Source: Dactylis glomerata (Eukaryota > Streptophyta > Magnoliopsida > Poales > Poaceae). Taken from it: a stretch of 64,000 nucleotides of DNA. Where the stretch lies: contig QXEO01000549.1 of assembly GCA_007115705.1 (NCBI GenBank), positions 1,054,001 through 1,118,000 on the forward strand, given 5' to 3'. Made by a program: the position numbers and the translations under genes. Under the pieces are notes generated by a model. That model was not told the origin of the DNA, did not search any database, and was given only the letters and a program-made list of their open reading frames with translations. Shown in pieces: positions 1 through 10,432 of the stretch (its first letter is position 1; each line of letters begins with the position of its first letter).

Positions 1-468
1 CCAAACAAGAAGGGAATGCAAGAGAAGTTACTTAAGGAACAACCTATTAGGATTCCAATGGTGAATTTCTTGCAATGCAAGCTCTGAACGAAGGAGTATG
101 ATTAGAAGAACAACTAATTAGGTTAACTACAATTGAGTTTGAGGTATTTGGGCTCATTGTTATGCAGCCTTGGTTATGCTTAGTACATCACGGGTTGATT
201 GAGGTGTTGTAGTACCGATGATCCATTCCGTTATTGCCTGCTGCTTTACTCAGCCTAGGAGTGGTAACCCCAGTAACCCTCGTTGCTAGCGTGACTAAGA
301 CACATAACATTTCTGTATAACTTTGATCCCTAGTCCCAAAATCTTGAATTGTGGATTGGTGGTTAAGACGTTAGCAATATCTTTTCTTATCTTAGAGTTG
401 CAGTCTTTGTCTATGGACCAAGACTTATGAGATTCTCATAGGTTTTCGTGTTTGTAATGATTCGTTGA
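1..468 (+). mobile_element. Left flank, LTR-end-like remnant
   Basis: No coding sequence is recognisable. Positions ~140-338 resemble the terminal part of the T3 LTR at 58908-59110 read on its minus strand: both carry GTTATGCAG, GGTAACCCCAGTA and GTTGCTAGCGTGACTAA in the same order. This suggests the 3' end of a long Gypsy LTR on the plus strand, perhaps ending near 338. No clear primer binding site follows. It may be the 5' LTR end of T1, but T1's visible 3' LTR does not show this sequence, so the link is unproven. Confidence 0.5.
464..468. repeat. G1 target-site duplication, left
   Basis: GTTGA directly precedes the TG of the left LTR and recurs at 10433-10437 after the right LTR. Confidence 0.9.
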
Positions 469-1365
469 TGTCGATGGATTTCGTGTCGCAAGAACACGGG
501 GTACCACGCGATGGACCCAAAGATTCGAACGCAAGGGGCTGAAAGTGGGAGATCTTGGATCGCAATGAAACACGGTGACGGAAGCCTCGAGTCCTCGAAC
601 GCACAACGCACTGCAGAGAGAGACACCAAGCCTTACCCAGGTTTAGGGCCCTTGTGGTGAGGTAAAACCCCTACTTCCTACCTTCTTGTATTACGACGCG
701 ATACCTCGCGAGGAGTACAAGGTCTTGGTTACAGATCTCTAACTGGCCGAAGGTAGAAGAACCAACTTATCCTAGCTAGGAGCCGGGAGATGAAGATTAA
801 ATCCCCTCTAAGGGGTGGCCTCCCCTCCTTTTATAGCGCCACGGTCCACCTTCCCCTTATCTTGTTGGGGAAGGGGTTGCCACACACGGCCAAGGAGGGA
901 GGACAGCTGCAGTCTTGATTCTTCCGTGGACGTAGTCTTCGTAGAGTAGTGGCGCCGGTCCACAGGAAGCTGACGTCCTCCTCTGGCGCCCTGCACCGTC
1001 CACCCTATTTTTAGGGGGGTGGCCAACAACCACTATGCCGCTTTATGCAGGCATGGCGAAAGTTGGTCTCCTCCCTGTCGGGGGTAGCGTGGGCGGTACG
1101 CGGTCTTCTGCTCTTTATCTTCTTGCTCAGCATGAAAGCGTGCCGAGCTGACGTGGACGTGGTCCCTCCCCTCATGAGAAACGGCTTGTGAGGAGGTCTT
1201 CTGGTCCTTAGCAGTTTTAGTCGTCGTTCTCCTCATGAGGCGCCTCCTCATGAGGGTCTTCTCCGCCGGGCTTCGGTCGTTGTTCCACCCCTGGGCCGAA
1301 GCTGGGCCATTGAAGGGGCCCAGGAGCAGGTGGACCAGGATACCCCGGTATCTAGAACACCGACA
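469..1365 (-). repeat. G1 3' LTR (897 bp)
   Basis: It starts TGTCGATGG and ends CCGACA, and matches 9525-10432 along its length apart from point changes and a ~15 bp gap near 970. It contains several CTCATGAG palindromes around 1170-1255. Confidence 0.93.
828..835 (-). promoter_or_regulatory. G1 LTR TATA box
   Basis: TATAAAAG on the minus strand in a GC-rich context, placed as expected for the LTR promoter. The 5' LTR copy near 9884-9891 reads TATAGAAG, a weaker match in the LTR that would drive transcription. Confidence 0.6.
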
Positions 1366-1408
1366 GTAGCCCCCGAGAGCTTGGCCTGCGAACGCGCCCT
1401 CTCGGGGG
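1366..1408 (-). other. G1 polypurine tract inside a hairpin
   Basis: On the minus strand the sequence abutting the 3' LTR is CTCTCGGGGGCTAC, the purine-rich primer for plus-strand DNA synthesis. It forms one arm of a perfect 10-bp inverted repeat (CCCCCGAGAG at 1370-1379, CTCTCGGGGG at 1399-1408) with a 19-base loop. Confidence 0.7.
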
Positions 1409-1662
1409 AGCGAAGGGTCAGGGGCCCCCAGAAGCTGCTGGGCCCTCCAACGGCACGCGTCAACGCGTGGTCAGAGGACCATGTGAAGATGCAGAGGCTG
1501 CAGACACATGGCGCACCCGCAGCTAGTGAGACGAAGCGGCGGGCGATGCAGCAGTCCCCGAGGCATCAAACCGTCATGATGGCGCATCGCTTCGCTGCAG
1601 AGCGCTGCACCAACGCTTTGATTCCCGCACTGAGATTTGACGCTTCGACGCCGGCCACGCCC

Positions 1663-1669
1663 TTTAAAT
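1663..1669 (+). promoter_or_regulatory. TATA-like box of the antisense gene in G1
   Basis: TTTAAAT in a GC-rich setting, about 80 bp before the ATG at 1743, with a CT-rich leader between (typical of plant transcription starts). This suggests the antisense gene had its own promoter. Prediction only. Confidence 0.5.
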
Positions 1670-1742
1670 GCAGCCTCCTCGACACCTCCGGCACCTCACC
1701 CTCTTCCTCCAGTGCTACTTCTTCTTCAACGCTCCCCAAGCA

Positions 1743-2521
1743 ATGGATCCCTCCACCTCCTCCGCCACCGCTGGATCGAGCTCGGGGGTAAAGCGCCGTG
1801 GGCGCCCCCCGGGCAGCAGGAACAAGGCAAAGATCCCCGCCCGATGGACGCCCAGCGCTGGAGGCCCCCTACGCATCGGGGCGCCGAGGCAGGACGAGGC
1901 GAATCGCGCCGCCCCGGGGGCCTCCAGCGCCTTGATCCATCAGGGTCCAGCGCCTGGAGGCGCTCTGAATGCGCCATCGCCGGTGGCGGCGGCGCCGGCT
2001 CCCCGCTCCCCGGGGAGCATTGATCGGGTGCTTCGGGAGGTGGAGGCCACTCTGGGCCCCCTGCCCACATCCGCGGATGGCCCGGGGCCGCAGGAGGCGG
2101 CCCCGCCTGCGACCGGAGTGGTTGCAACTCCCCGCCGCCTGGCGGTGGAGATGCTGGGACCCCTCGTCGCTCCGGGTCCCGCTTCCTGGAGCTCCTCGTC
2201 GTCGTCGACGCCTGGAGCTTCGAATCCCTCCGGCTGCCCGACGCAGTCTGGAGGGTAATCTATGCCCCCGGCGCTTCCTCCGGAGAGGTCGTGCTGGTGG
2301 AGCCGAGCAGGCCAGAGCCCCTCTGGCCTGTTGACATCATCCTCGGAGCGAGCGGCAATGCCGTCCTCTCCGGGCGCTGGAGGGCTTTCGCCCTCGGCCA
2401 CCGCCTCCGCGTCGGTGACCACCTCGTCTTCCGCTTCAAGCTGGGGACGCTGGAGGCCTCGGTGCGGATCTTCGTTGCCGCCAGCGTCCGCCGCACCTAC
2501 CCCCAGCCCGCAGTGGAGTAA
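1743..2521 (+). pseudogene. Antisense extra gene of G1: AT-hook plus B3-like domain, frameshifted
   Basis: This gene runs against the element's own transcription, between integrase and the 3' LTR. From the ATG at 1743 the first ~20 residues are Ser/Thr-rich, followed by an AT-hook (KRRGRPPGSRNK, codons from 1791), which in known proteins binds the minor groove of AT-rich DNA. A Pro/Ala-rich stretch follows in the same frame to a stop at 2258. From about 2183 another frame, open to the TAA at 2519-2521, reads like a plant B3 domain: a hydrophobic first strand (FLELLVV), LPDAVW, LWPVDIIL, GRWRAFALGHRLRVGDHLVF and ending ASVRIF, about 100 residues, the normal B3 length. The change of frame near 2170-2183 is either a disabling indel or a lost splice. 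B3 domains are sequence-specific DNA-binding modules of plant transcription factors. The B3 call comes from motif reading, without a profile search. Function in the element is unknown. Confidence 0.6.
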
Positions 2522-3675
2522 AGGGGCGGCCTTGCTGCGGTAGCCTTCTGGGGAGGGGAGCTAGTCTCCTCCCCTCTTTTGCGATGTAGTTTACGCCGGC
2601 GGGGTATGCCCCGCCGTGCCTCTGTGTCTCCCCCCACCGGGGGCTATCAATGAAGTCTTCTTTGTCAACTGTCTTGCTCTTTTGCTCCTCGCTGTCTGTC
2701 GTTGTCCTGGTCGTCCGAACGCTCGAGAGCCCTAGCGAGTTGTTAACGCCGGCGGGAGGCCTCCCTGCGCCTCAGAGCTCATGACGGGGTCGGCGCCGGC
2801 GACAACATTGGACAATTCCTGAGAAAAGTAGTTGAAGAAAGAGTTGGAAAACAAAAAACCCCAAATCCCCAAAAACGAAAAACAAGTTGATAAAACAAAC
2901 AAAAAAAGAAAGGCGAATAAGATGCCCCTGTGACCGGCACAGGGACCTTCCTCATCGTGAGGGAGCGCGGCACTATCTGTGCCAGCAGCTAAGAGCAAAT
3001 TGCCGCACATGGCGATTCATAGGGCCTTCCTCGTCGTTGAGGGAAGCTGGACCCTCACGGACGCGAAAGCATCGACGCTTAAGAGAGCCCAGAGACCGTC
3101 GACACCTCATTAAGGGTTTCTCACAAGGTGAAAGGCCTGGCGCGAACCTCCGGATCTGCGTCTCCTTCGCAAGATGATTGGAGTGGCCTTGGTCTTCAGT
3201 AATCCTACCGTGTTTGGCCTTCCTCAAGCGAGGGGAATCTTCCTGCGGATGCTAAGTGCATCGACGCGTCCTTGCACCCTCGTGAGGGTTGCTCATGAGG
3301 CGCTGGTCCTTAGCGGGTGCCTTAGGCACACCTTGGACTTTTCCTGAAGATTTCTTATTTTCCGGTGCACTTCGCGAGGAACTAAGAACCACGGGCATGT
3401 GGAGGTGATCGATAACGGGGCCATCGCCCCTGATCAGAGCACAGTCCCTTCGGGTTTTTCGGGCTTGCTGTTTTTCGAATGAAGGCCCCAGCATAGACAC
3501 CGTTCCTAGCCCCCTTCCGCGTGGAGTACAACATAAAATAAATGGACTTCATGCCATTTCAATATCATGACGAAGCAGAGGCGCTACAATGCGCTTTAAC
3601 TTATTATCAATGCTGAAGAGCAGTTTGAGCTGATACGAAGTGCCGTGACAACGGTCTTATCTCCTCATGAGAAAC
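2522..3675. other. G1 3' noncoding region
   Basis: No supported gene. It holds the putative 3' UTR of the antisense gene, including a perfect 8-bp hairpin (CGGCGGGG, loop TATG, CCCCGCCG at 2597-2616) and CAATGAA at ~2649 as a possible polyadenylation element. The rest is spacer between integrase and that gene. Confidence 0.6.
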
Positions 3676-4857
3676 CTACGGGTAGAACTTTCGCAGATGA
3701 GCTATGTTCCACGGGTTCCCCATTGGCACGCCTTCCGCGGTTTCCAGCCGCGCCTAGCCCGGCCTAGCGATGTGCGTCACTTTGAAGGGGCCTTCCCACA
3801 TTGGAGACAGCTTGTGCACGCCCTCGCGAGAGAGTATCCTCCTCAGCACCAGATCGCCGACCTCCAGAGTCCTTGCCCGAACGTGGCGGCTATGGTAGCA
3901 GCGTAGTCCTTACCGGTACCTCGCGGCGCGAAGCGCCGCTTGGCACCGAGCTTCTTCGAGCTGGAGGAGGCGATCTTTGATGAGGTCCTCTTGATGTATC
4001 TCGTTGAAGGTGAGCACTCTTGGCGACCCGAACTTGACGTCGGTGGGAAGAACAGCCTCCGCCCCATAGACCAAGAAGAAAGGGGCCTCCCCGGTGGGCT
4101 TGGTGGCGGTAGTCCGAATATACCACAAGATGGATTGGAGGTTGTCTAACCATTTTTTGCCGCAGGCTTCGAGCTTGGCGTTGAAGCTTCTCGTCTTGAG
4201 TCCCTTGAGGACTTCGGCATTGGCATGCTCAGCCTGGCCATTGCTCCTGGGATAGGCGACTGAGGCAAAGCAGATCTTGATGCCGGCCGATGCACAGTAC
4301 TCCCAGAACAGCCCACTGGTGAACTGGCTGCCGTTGTCGGTGATTATGCGGTTAGGCACACCAAAATGGCAGACCAGCCCACGGATGAACTTGACTGCGG
4401 ACCTGGCCAGAATGGTGCACACCGGCTCCACCTCCACCCACTTGGTAAACTTGTCGATGGCGACGTAGAGGTAGCGGTAGCCCCCTTGCGCTCTAGGGAA
4501 TGGACCGAGAATGTCCAGCCCCCAAACAACAAAGGGCCAAGTGAGTGGGATGGTCTACAGCTCCTGCGCCGGCTGATGAATCTGCTTGGCATGGAATTGG
4601 CATGCCTTGCACGTCTTGACCATCTCCGCCGCGTCCCAGAGCGCAGAAGGCCAGTAGAAGCCGCTTCGATATGCCTTTGCGGCGAGGGTTGAAGCAGAAG
4701 CATGATGCCCACACTCGCCGGCGTGGATGTCCCTGAGAAGTTCTTGGCCCTGGTGAGTAGATATGCACTTCAGAGCGACGCCATTTGGACGACGCCAGTA
4801 CAAGTCACCATCCTTGACGCAGTATCCCGAAGCTTGGCGTACTATCCTTTCGGCCAA
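3676..4857 (-). pseudogene. G1 integrase, broken
   Basis: This is the integrase part of pol, which inserts element cDNA into chromosomes. The N-terminal HHCC zinc-binding region (HAGECGHH ... CKACQ) lies at ~4600-4720. The catalytic core follows, with TDNGSQF and NGQAEH carrying the second Asp and the Glu of the DDE triad. Past the core, the GDLVLRR and WEGPF motifs of the C-terminal domain can be read, and the frame ends at TAG 3676-3678. Three premature stops interrupt it: TAG at 4555-4557, TAA at 3910-3912 and TAG at 3754-3756. Several are one change away from a Gln or Ala codon expected in the family. A frameshift near 4850 separates it from RNase H. Confidence 0.9.
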
Positions 4858-5402
4858 TGCCAGAAGGACGCGGTCACCCGAAGGAGGCCCGCAGTCCGGA
4901 GCCCCTGCTCCGGTGGAGGTGGCAGGGCAGGCGGAAGGTCTGATCCTGTCGACGATGGAGAAGCGGACGGCTTGAAGAGACGCTCCTCAAAGACGCCGGC
5001 AGGTTGTGCTAGGCGATGAGAGGCGCGCTTGGCGATCTCGTCCGCTTCCACATTTTCTCCTCTTGGGATGTGCTTCAGCTCCAAGCCTTGGAAGCGTTTT
5101 TCCATCTTTCGATGCTCCTCAAGATAAGCTGTCATGTGCTCGTCCTTTGGAGTGTAGCTCTTGTTTGAGAAGTTTACATCCAGCTGTGAGTCTCCCTTGA
5201 TGACTAGGCGCTTGATGCCCAAAGCATTCGCCGCCCTTAGGCCAGCGAGTAGTCCTTCATATTCCGCGATGTTGTTGGAGACCTTGTGCTCTGGTTTAAA
5301 ATAGAGCTGGATGATGTAGAAGAGCTTTTCCCCAGAGGGAGAGGTAAGGACGGCGCTGGCTCCCACGCCGGGGAGGTTGAAGGCACCGTCGAAGTGCATG
5401 AC
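4842..5402 (-). pseudogene. G1 second (archaeal-type) RNase H
   Basis: MHFDGAF, NIAEYEGL and KGDSQL give the Asp, Glu, Asp catalytic set of an RNase H, followed by HIPRGENVEADEIAKRA. This is the additional, archaeal-like RNase H that in plant Tat elements follows the usual degenerate one. It is in the same frame as the RT block but cut off by TAG at 5403-5405. Its end runs into a frameshift near 4850, after which integrase continues in another frame. The C-terminal ~50 residues are a Pro/Ser-rich linker. Confidence 0.88.
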
Positions 5403-7031
5403 CTAGAGGCCCGGGGCCTCTTCTCCTGGAAGCATTGACTCCACCTCTGGAGGCTCGTCGGCGAATGGATCAGTCCATTCGGCGGTGAACTCAGCCAAAG
5501 CTTTGCTCTTGATCACCTTGGTGGTTTCGAAGGAGATCTCAAAGGGCTGAAGCTCCACGGCCCACTCTGCCACCTGTCCGGTGACATTTGGGTTGCGTAG
5601 AATGGTCTCCAGGGGCCGATCAGTGACCACCTTAATCGGGTGACCCTGGAAGTAATGATGTAGTTTCCTTGAAGCAATCAGCAGGGTGTAGAGCAGCTTT
5701 TGCTGCATGGTGTAGCGCTCCCGTGCATCGCGTAGTACCGTGCTGACGAAGTACACGGGCTTTTGCACCTTGGCGGTGTCCTCAGGAGTTTTCTCCTCAT
5801 GGAGTTCAGGATCGTCGCTCTGTGAGAGCGGCTCGGTCGGCGAAGTTGCAGCGGGCGGCTCCTCTTGAGGGACAGAAGAAATTGCTGCTTCTTTCTCAGG
5901 AGGAGCCCTCGGGCAAGGAGGATCAATTCCCTCCTTGGCGATTACCTTGGCGTCCTGCTCAGCGACAAGGACAACACTTGCAGTTCTCGGGGTTGCCGCA
6001 ATGTAGAGAAGCAAGGGCTCGCAAAACATTGGGGTAACCATGATCGGTGGGTTCGTGAGATACCTCTTCAGCTCGTCGAAGGCCTTGTCAGCTTCCAGAG
6101 TCCACTCAAACTTCCCAGTGCACTTCATGAGCTTGAAGAAGGGCAAGGCCTTCTCTCCACTCCTCGCGATGAAGCGCCCTAGGGCTGCCATGCATCCTGT
6201 GAGGTGTTGCATTTCCTTGAGATTGCGCGGAGGACGCATTTCTTTGATGGCCTTGACTTTGTCAGGGTTCGCCTCTATCCCACGATGAGACACGAGGAAC
6301 CCCAACAACTTTCCCGACGGTACGCCGAAGGCGCACTTGGCGGGGTTGAGCTTGATATTTACCTTTCTTAGGTTGGCGAAGGTTTCCTCTAGATCCTCGA
6401 TGAAGGTGTGACTCTCGCGAGTCTTGACGATGATGTCGTCGATGTAGGCTTCCACATTTCTTCCCATCTGAGCCCCCAAGGCCTTATGCATGAGCCTTTG
6501 GAATGTGGTCCCTATGTTCTTTAGGCCGAAGGGCATACAGACGTAGCAGTACACGCCACAGGGTGTGATGAAGGCAGTCTTCTCTTCGTCCTCCCTTGCC
6601 ATTTTGATTTGATGATAGCAGGAGAAAGCATCCAAGAAGCAAATGAGGTCACAGCCGGCGGTGGAGTCGACGATTTGTTCTATCCTTGGGAGTGGATAAG
6701 GATCCTTGGGACAGGCCTTGTTGAGACTTGTGAAATCTACGCAGAGGCGCCCACTGCCATTAGCCTTTGGGACAACCACCGGATTGGCAATCCAGGTGGG
6801 GTGGGCTACCTCGCGTATCAACTTGGCCTTCTTCAGCTTCTCTATCTCTTGGACGATGAAGTCTTGTATCTCTTGTGCTTGCTTCCTGGTCTTCTGCTTC
6901 ATGGGGTGCGCCTGAGGGCACACGGCTAAGTGGTGCTCAATCACCTCCCTAGGAACGCCGGGCATATCTGACGGAGTCCAAGCGAATATGTCAGAGTTTG
7001 CCCGCAGGAAGGTGACGAGCACGCTTTCCTA
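5403..7031 (-). pseudogene. G1 reverse transcriptase with first RNase H
   Basis: RT copies element RNA into DNA. Visible motifs in order are WIANPVVVPK, LCVDFTSLNKACPKDPYPLP, FLDAFSCYHQI, PFGLKN and the catalytic YIDD in VEAYIDDIIVKT, followed by KLLGFLVSHRGIE. A second block with VYFVSTVLRDARERY and VVTDRPLETIL is the usual Gypsy RNase H. The insertion between them (residues ~360-410) is Glu/Pro-rich. The open stretch of 539 codons is bounded by TAG at 7029-7031 and TAG at 5403-5405, both in frame with the rest of pol. The segment beyond 6682 toward the 5' end of the element is included in the tandem duplication. Confidence 0.93.
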
Positions 7032-7885
7032 TTTTGGAGAAAGCCCTGCCCCGATGGTGACGAAGTTTTCGCAGCCCCCAGCCAGGAGCGGGACCTTCTT
7101 TGTAGCAGAGCGCTCTTGGGTAAACTGGGGCCTCCTTCCTGAGGGTACCAAAGCTTCCCCAGTGCTCATGTCCAGCATCGGATGGACCAGGTCTTCGCTT
7201 GGAGTAGGTGATGCAGAGGCGGCGAACTTCTTCCCTATCGAGCCCGGCAGTAGGGGCTCGAGAGAGGCCTTCTTCGCAGCAGGCCGTTCTTGTGACACGA
7301 GCTGCTTCTTCCTCGTGAGGTCACCGGAGTGTTCCAGCAGATCTTCATCAGCGTGGAACATGGTGGCGGCCCCACGGTAGACATGCTCTACAGATCAGAG
7401 AGCGTCCTTTTCGTTGCAGCGCATCGTGATCGTGCCATTAGCGCCCGGAATCTTGAGGACGTTGAAGCCATGATGCGTTGCCGCCATGAATCTCGCTAGA
7501 GCTGGATAGCCGAGGATGGCATTGTACGGCAGCACAATGTAGGCGACGTCGAAGTCGAGGCTTTCTGTCCTGTAGTTGTCCCGGGTGCCGAAGGTGATGG
7601 GCAGGCGCACCTGCCCGATTGGCGTTGTAGAACCCTCTGTTACCCCGAAGAACAGTCGGGTGGGCATGAGCCGATGGTACGGCACCTGCATCTTCACGAA
7701 GACCTCGATGGAGATGATGTTGAGGCCCGCCCCTCCATCGATGAGAGTACGGTTGACGGCGATGTTATTGATGGTAGGAGTGCACAAGAGGGGAATTGTG
7801 CCCACGCCCTTAGTGGAGGTCGGATGATCCTCCTCGTCGAAGCCGATCTTGCTGGTTGACCACTTCATCAAGCGGTTGCTGGCGC
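7032..7885 (-). pseudogene. G1 aspartic protease and linker
   Basis: The motif RTLIDGGAGLN is the active-site loop of the Tat-type retroviral-like protease (DGGA in place of DTGA), followed by ILGYPALARF. The protease cleaves the polyprotein. It is separated from gag by a frameshift around 7865-7890 and from the RT block by two in-frame stops, TGA at 7395-7397 and TAG at 7029-7031. The charged segment between those stops is a linker without a recognised domain. Confidence 0.82.
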
Positions 7886-9470
7886 TGGGCTCCACCCAGG
7901 AGGCAAGCGGCGAAGCCTCACGGCTCTTGATAGCCCCCCTGGTTCTCTTCCCGATGATCATTCGCCGGTGGAGGCAGCGGTAGCGGGTCGGGATCTGCAT
8001 GAGACAGACCATCGTGGCGGCGACCCTCGTCCCGGTCGTTGTCGCGGCGATCGCCCCGGGATCCGCCCTTGCCGTGGCTACGGATACTCCCACGGCGCTT
8101 GGTGACACCATTTTCTTCATGAAACTTCCGGACAATCCAACAATCGTCGGTATTGTGGGTGTCCTTTTTGTGGAGGATGCAGTAGCGATGACGTCGACCT
8201 TTATCGTGCTCGGAGCAGTCCCCGTGGCGCTGCTTATGAACAGGCTCTACCACGAGGACAGCAGCCTCCTTGCGCTTGGGGTCCTTGGACTTCGGCTTTG
8301 GGGGAAGCGCCTCTGGCAGGTTGTGCGCGAAGAGCCTCCCCTCCTCGGCCTTGGTGCATCTGTCGGCGATCTCGAAGAGCCTGACGACGGAAGTCAGCTC
8401 ATCATTCACGGACAACTTCTCCCTCATCTTGATGTCGGAAATGCGCATGGAGAACGCAGAGATGACCTCCTCATTGGAGATCCGGGGAATCTTGTTCCTC
8501 ATCTGGCTAAAGCACTGGATATACTGACGAAGCGTCTCGCCCTTGTACTGACGCACCACCTTAAGATCATTCTTGGTGGTGGGGCGCTCGTACATGGGCA
8601 TGAAGTTGGCGATGAACTGACGACATAAGTCCTTCCATGAAGTCATGGATTCGTGAGGAAGATTCATGAGCCAAGTTCACGGAGCGTCTTTGAGGGCCAT
8701 GGGAAACCAATTGGCCATCGCACGCTGATCTCCACGCGCGGCCTGAACGGCGACGACGTAGAGCCGGAGGAATTCGACAGGGTTGGTGGTCCCGTCGTAA
8801 GGCGCGCCGATGTCTGGCTTGAACTTATCAGGCCAGACCACGTAGCGTTGCTGGCGAGTGAGAGCAAGGCACCCGGGGTTCTAGATAGGGTCCCCGGGGG
8901 TCTTGACGTTCTTGCGAGCTTCGCCGATGTCGTCGATGGCGCGGTCATGATTTTCGCAGTGGCGCTCAAGGGAGACGCGTGCGTGTTCCGGAGCGCGTTG
9001 GACGATTTGGCAGCTGGCTCCCCGCGCGGCGAAGATGCGGCGCGGGAAGCCACCTTCTTGGCCTTGGCGTCCTTCCCATCTCCGGCACCCAGGGCATGGT
9101 GCCCCGCCGCCGGATCTGGTTCTCCCATGCCCTGGGCTCCTCCCTGGGACGGGTCTTCGTTGGCGATGGCGATGAGCTCGGCGATTCGAGCGCGCCACCC
9201 CTCACGCCCATCCGCAGTGGGTTGATAGCACAGCAGCTCCTGCGCCATGGCGAGAGCCTGCGCAGGGGACAGCTAACTCCCAGAACGAGCGCAAGAAGTA
9301 GCGGTGGCGGTGAAGGAGAGCAAAGGCTCTATACGCACGGACGGGAGGTAGGAGGACTCCAGATCTTCCTCCTCGGCCGAGATGTGCTGACGACGGAAGA
9401 TGGGCTCGGTTTGCCCCCGCACGACATTGCGGCGGTGAAGACGCTCGAGCCTTGCACTGGCGTCGGCCAT
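7886..9470 (-). pseudogene. G1 gag, broken
   Basis: Gag forms the virus-like particle. The start is MADASARLER at 9470, 54 bp inside the element after the primer binding site. The capsid region matches the plant retrotransposon gag family (WKDLCRQFIANFM, LRQYIQCFSQMRNKIP, AFSMRI), and a Cys/His segment (YCILHKKDTHNTDDC) and a basic tail follow. Breaks in this copy are TAG 9273-9275, a 1-bp deletion near 9015, TAG 8881-8883, TGA 8677-8679 and TGA 7918-7920. The duplicated copy at 18234-19787 lacks the first two, so those are either new here or repaired there. Confidence 0.85.
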
Positions 9471-9505
9471 GTCGAATCAGATCTAGAAGAAAACACACCA
9501 CAGCC

Positions 9506-9522
9506 CTCTACCTGGTGCGCCA
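9506..9522 (-). other. G1 primer binding site
   Basis: TGGCGCACCAGGTAGAG on the minus strand, two bases from the 5' LTR. The duplicate at 19823-19839 has GCGCC in place of GCACC, suggesting a CpG transition here. The priming tRNA is not identified. Confidence 0.8.
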
Positions 9523-9524
9523 AA

Positions 9525-10432
9525 TGTCGATGGATTTCGTGTCGCAAGAACACGGGGTACCACGCGATAGACCCAAAGATTCGAACGTAGGAGGCTGAAA
9601 GTGGGAGATCTTGGATCACAACGACACACGGTGACGGAAGCCTTGAGTCGTTGAACGCACAACGCACTGCAGAGAGAGACACCGAGCCTTACCCAGGTTC
9701 AGGGCCCTCGTGGTGAGGTAAAACCCCTACTTCCTGCCTTCTTGTATTACGACGCGATACCTCGCAAGGAGTACAAGGTCTTGGTTACAGAGCTCTAAGT
9801 ACCCGAAGGTAGAAGAACCAACTTAGCCTAGCTAGGAGCCCGGAGATGAAGATTCGATCCCCTCCAACGGGTGGCCTCCCCTCCTTCTATAGCGCCACGG
9901 TCCTCCTTCCCCTTATCTTCTTGGGGAAGGGGTTGGCACACACAGCCAAGGAGGGAGGACAGCTGTAGTCTTGATTCTTTCGTGGACGTAGTCTTCGTAG
10001 AGTTGTGGCGCCAGTCCACAGGAGTGGGTGGAGGAAGCTGACATCCTCCTCTGGCGCCCTGCACCGTCCACCCTATTTTTAGGGGGTTGGCCAACAACCA
10101 CTGTGCCGCTTTATGCAGGCATTGCGAAAGTTGGTCTCCTCCCTGTCGGGGGTAGCGTGGGCGGTACGCGGTTTTCTGCTCTAATCTTCTTGCTCAGCAC
10201 GAAAGCGTGCCGAGCTGACGTGGACGTGGTCCCTCCCCTCATGAGAAACGGCTCGTGAGGAGGTCTTCTAGTCCTTAGCAGTTTTAGTCGTCGTTCTCCT
10301 CATGAGGCGCCTCCTCATGAGGGTCTTCTCCGCTGGGCTTCGATCGTCGTTCCACCCCTGGGCCGAAGCTGGGCCGTTGAAGGGGCCCAGGAGCAGGTGG
10401 ACCGGGATACCCCGGTATCCAGAACGCCGATA
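9525..10432 (-). repeat. G1 5' LTR (908 bp)
   Basis: It starts TGTCGATGG and ends CCGATA. The terminal CA of the partner LTR is TA here. It is followed by target duplication GTTGA at 10433-10437. Confidence 0.93.

Larger units (their letters stand above)
469..10432 (-). mobile_element. G1: full-length Tat-type Ty3/Gypsy retrotransposon
   Basis: The element has two LTRs (469-1365 and 9525-10432), a 5-bp target duplication GTTGA, a primer binding site beside the right LTR and a polypurine tract beside the left LTR, so it is transcribed on the minus strand. The order is gag, protease, reverse transcriptase with a first RNase H, a second (archaeal-type) RNase H, integrase, then a long 3' region holding an antisense gene. 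The two RNase H domains and the antisense extra gene are known marks of the plant Tat lineage (Retand, Ogre, Grande and RIRE2 relatives). All reading frames are broken by stops and frameshifts, so the copy is not autonomous. By eye the LTRs differ by roughly 5 per cent. It sits inside T1. Confidence 0.93.

Noticed and set aside
7999..8628. Long plus-strand open frame opposite G1 gag (also 18315-18944)
   Set aside because: It mirrors the gag codons on the other strand, has no family features, and appears in both copies only because the DNA is duplicated.
8653..9225. Plus-strand open frame opposite gag, longer in the duplicate (18969-19907)
   Set aside because: The length change comes from the 1-bp indel; the coding signal is on the minus strand.
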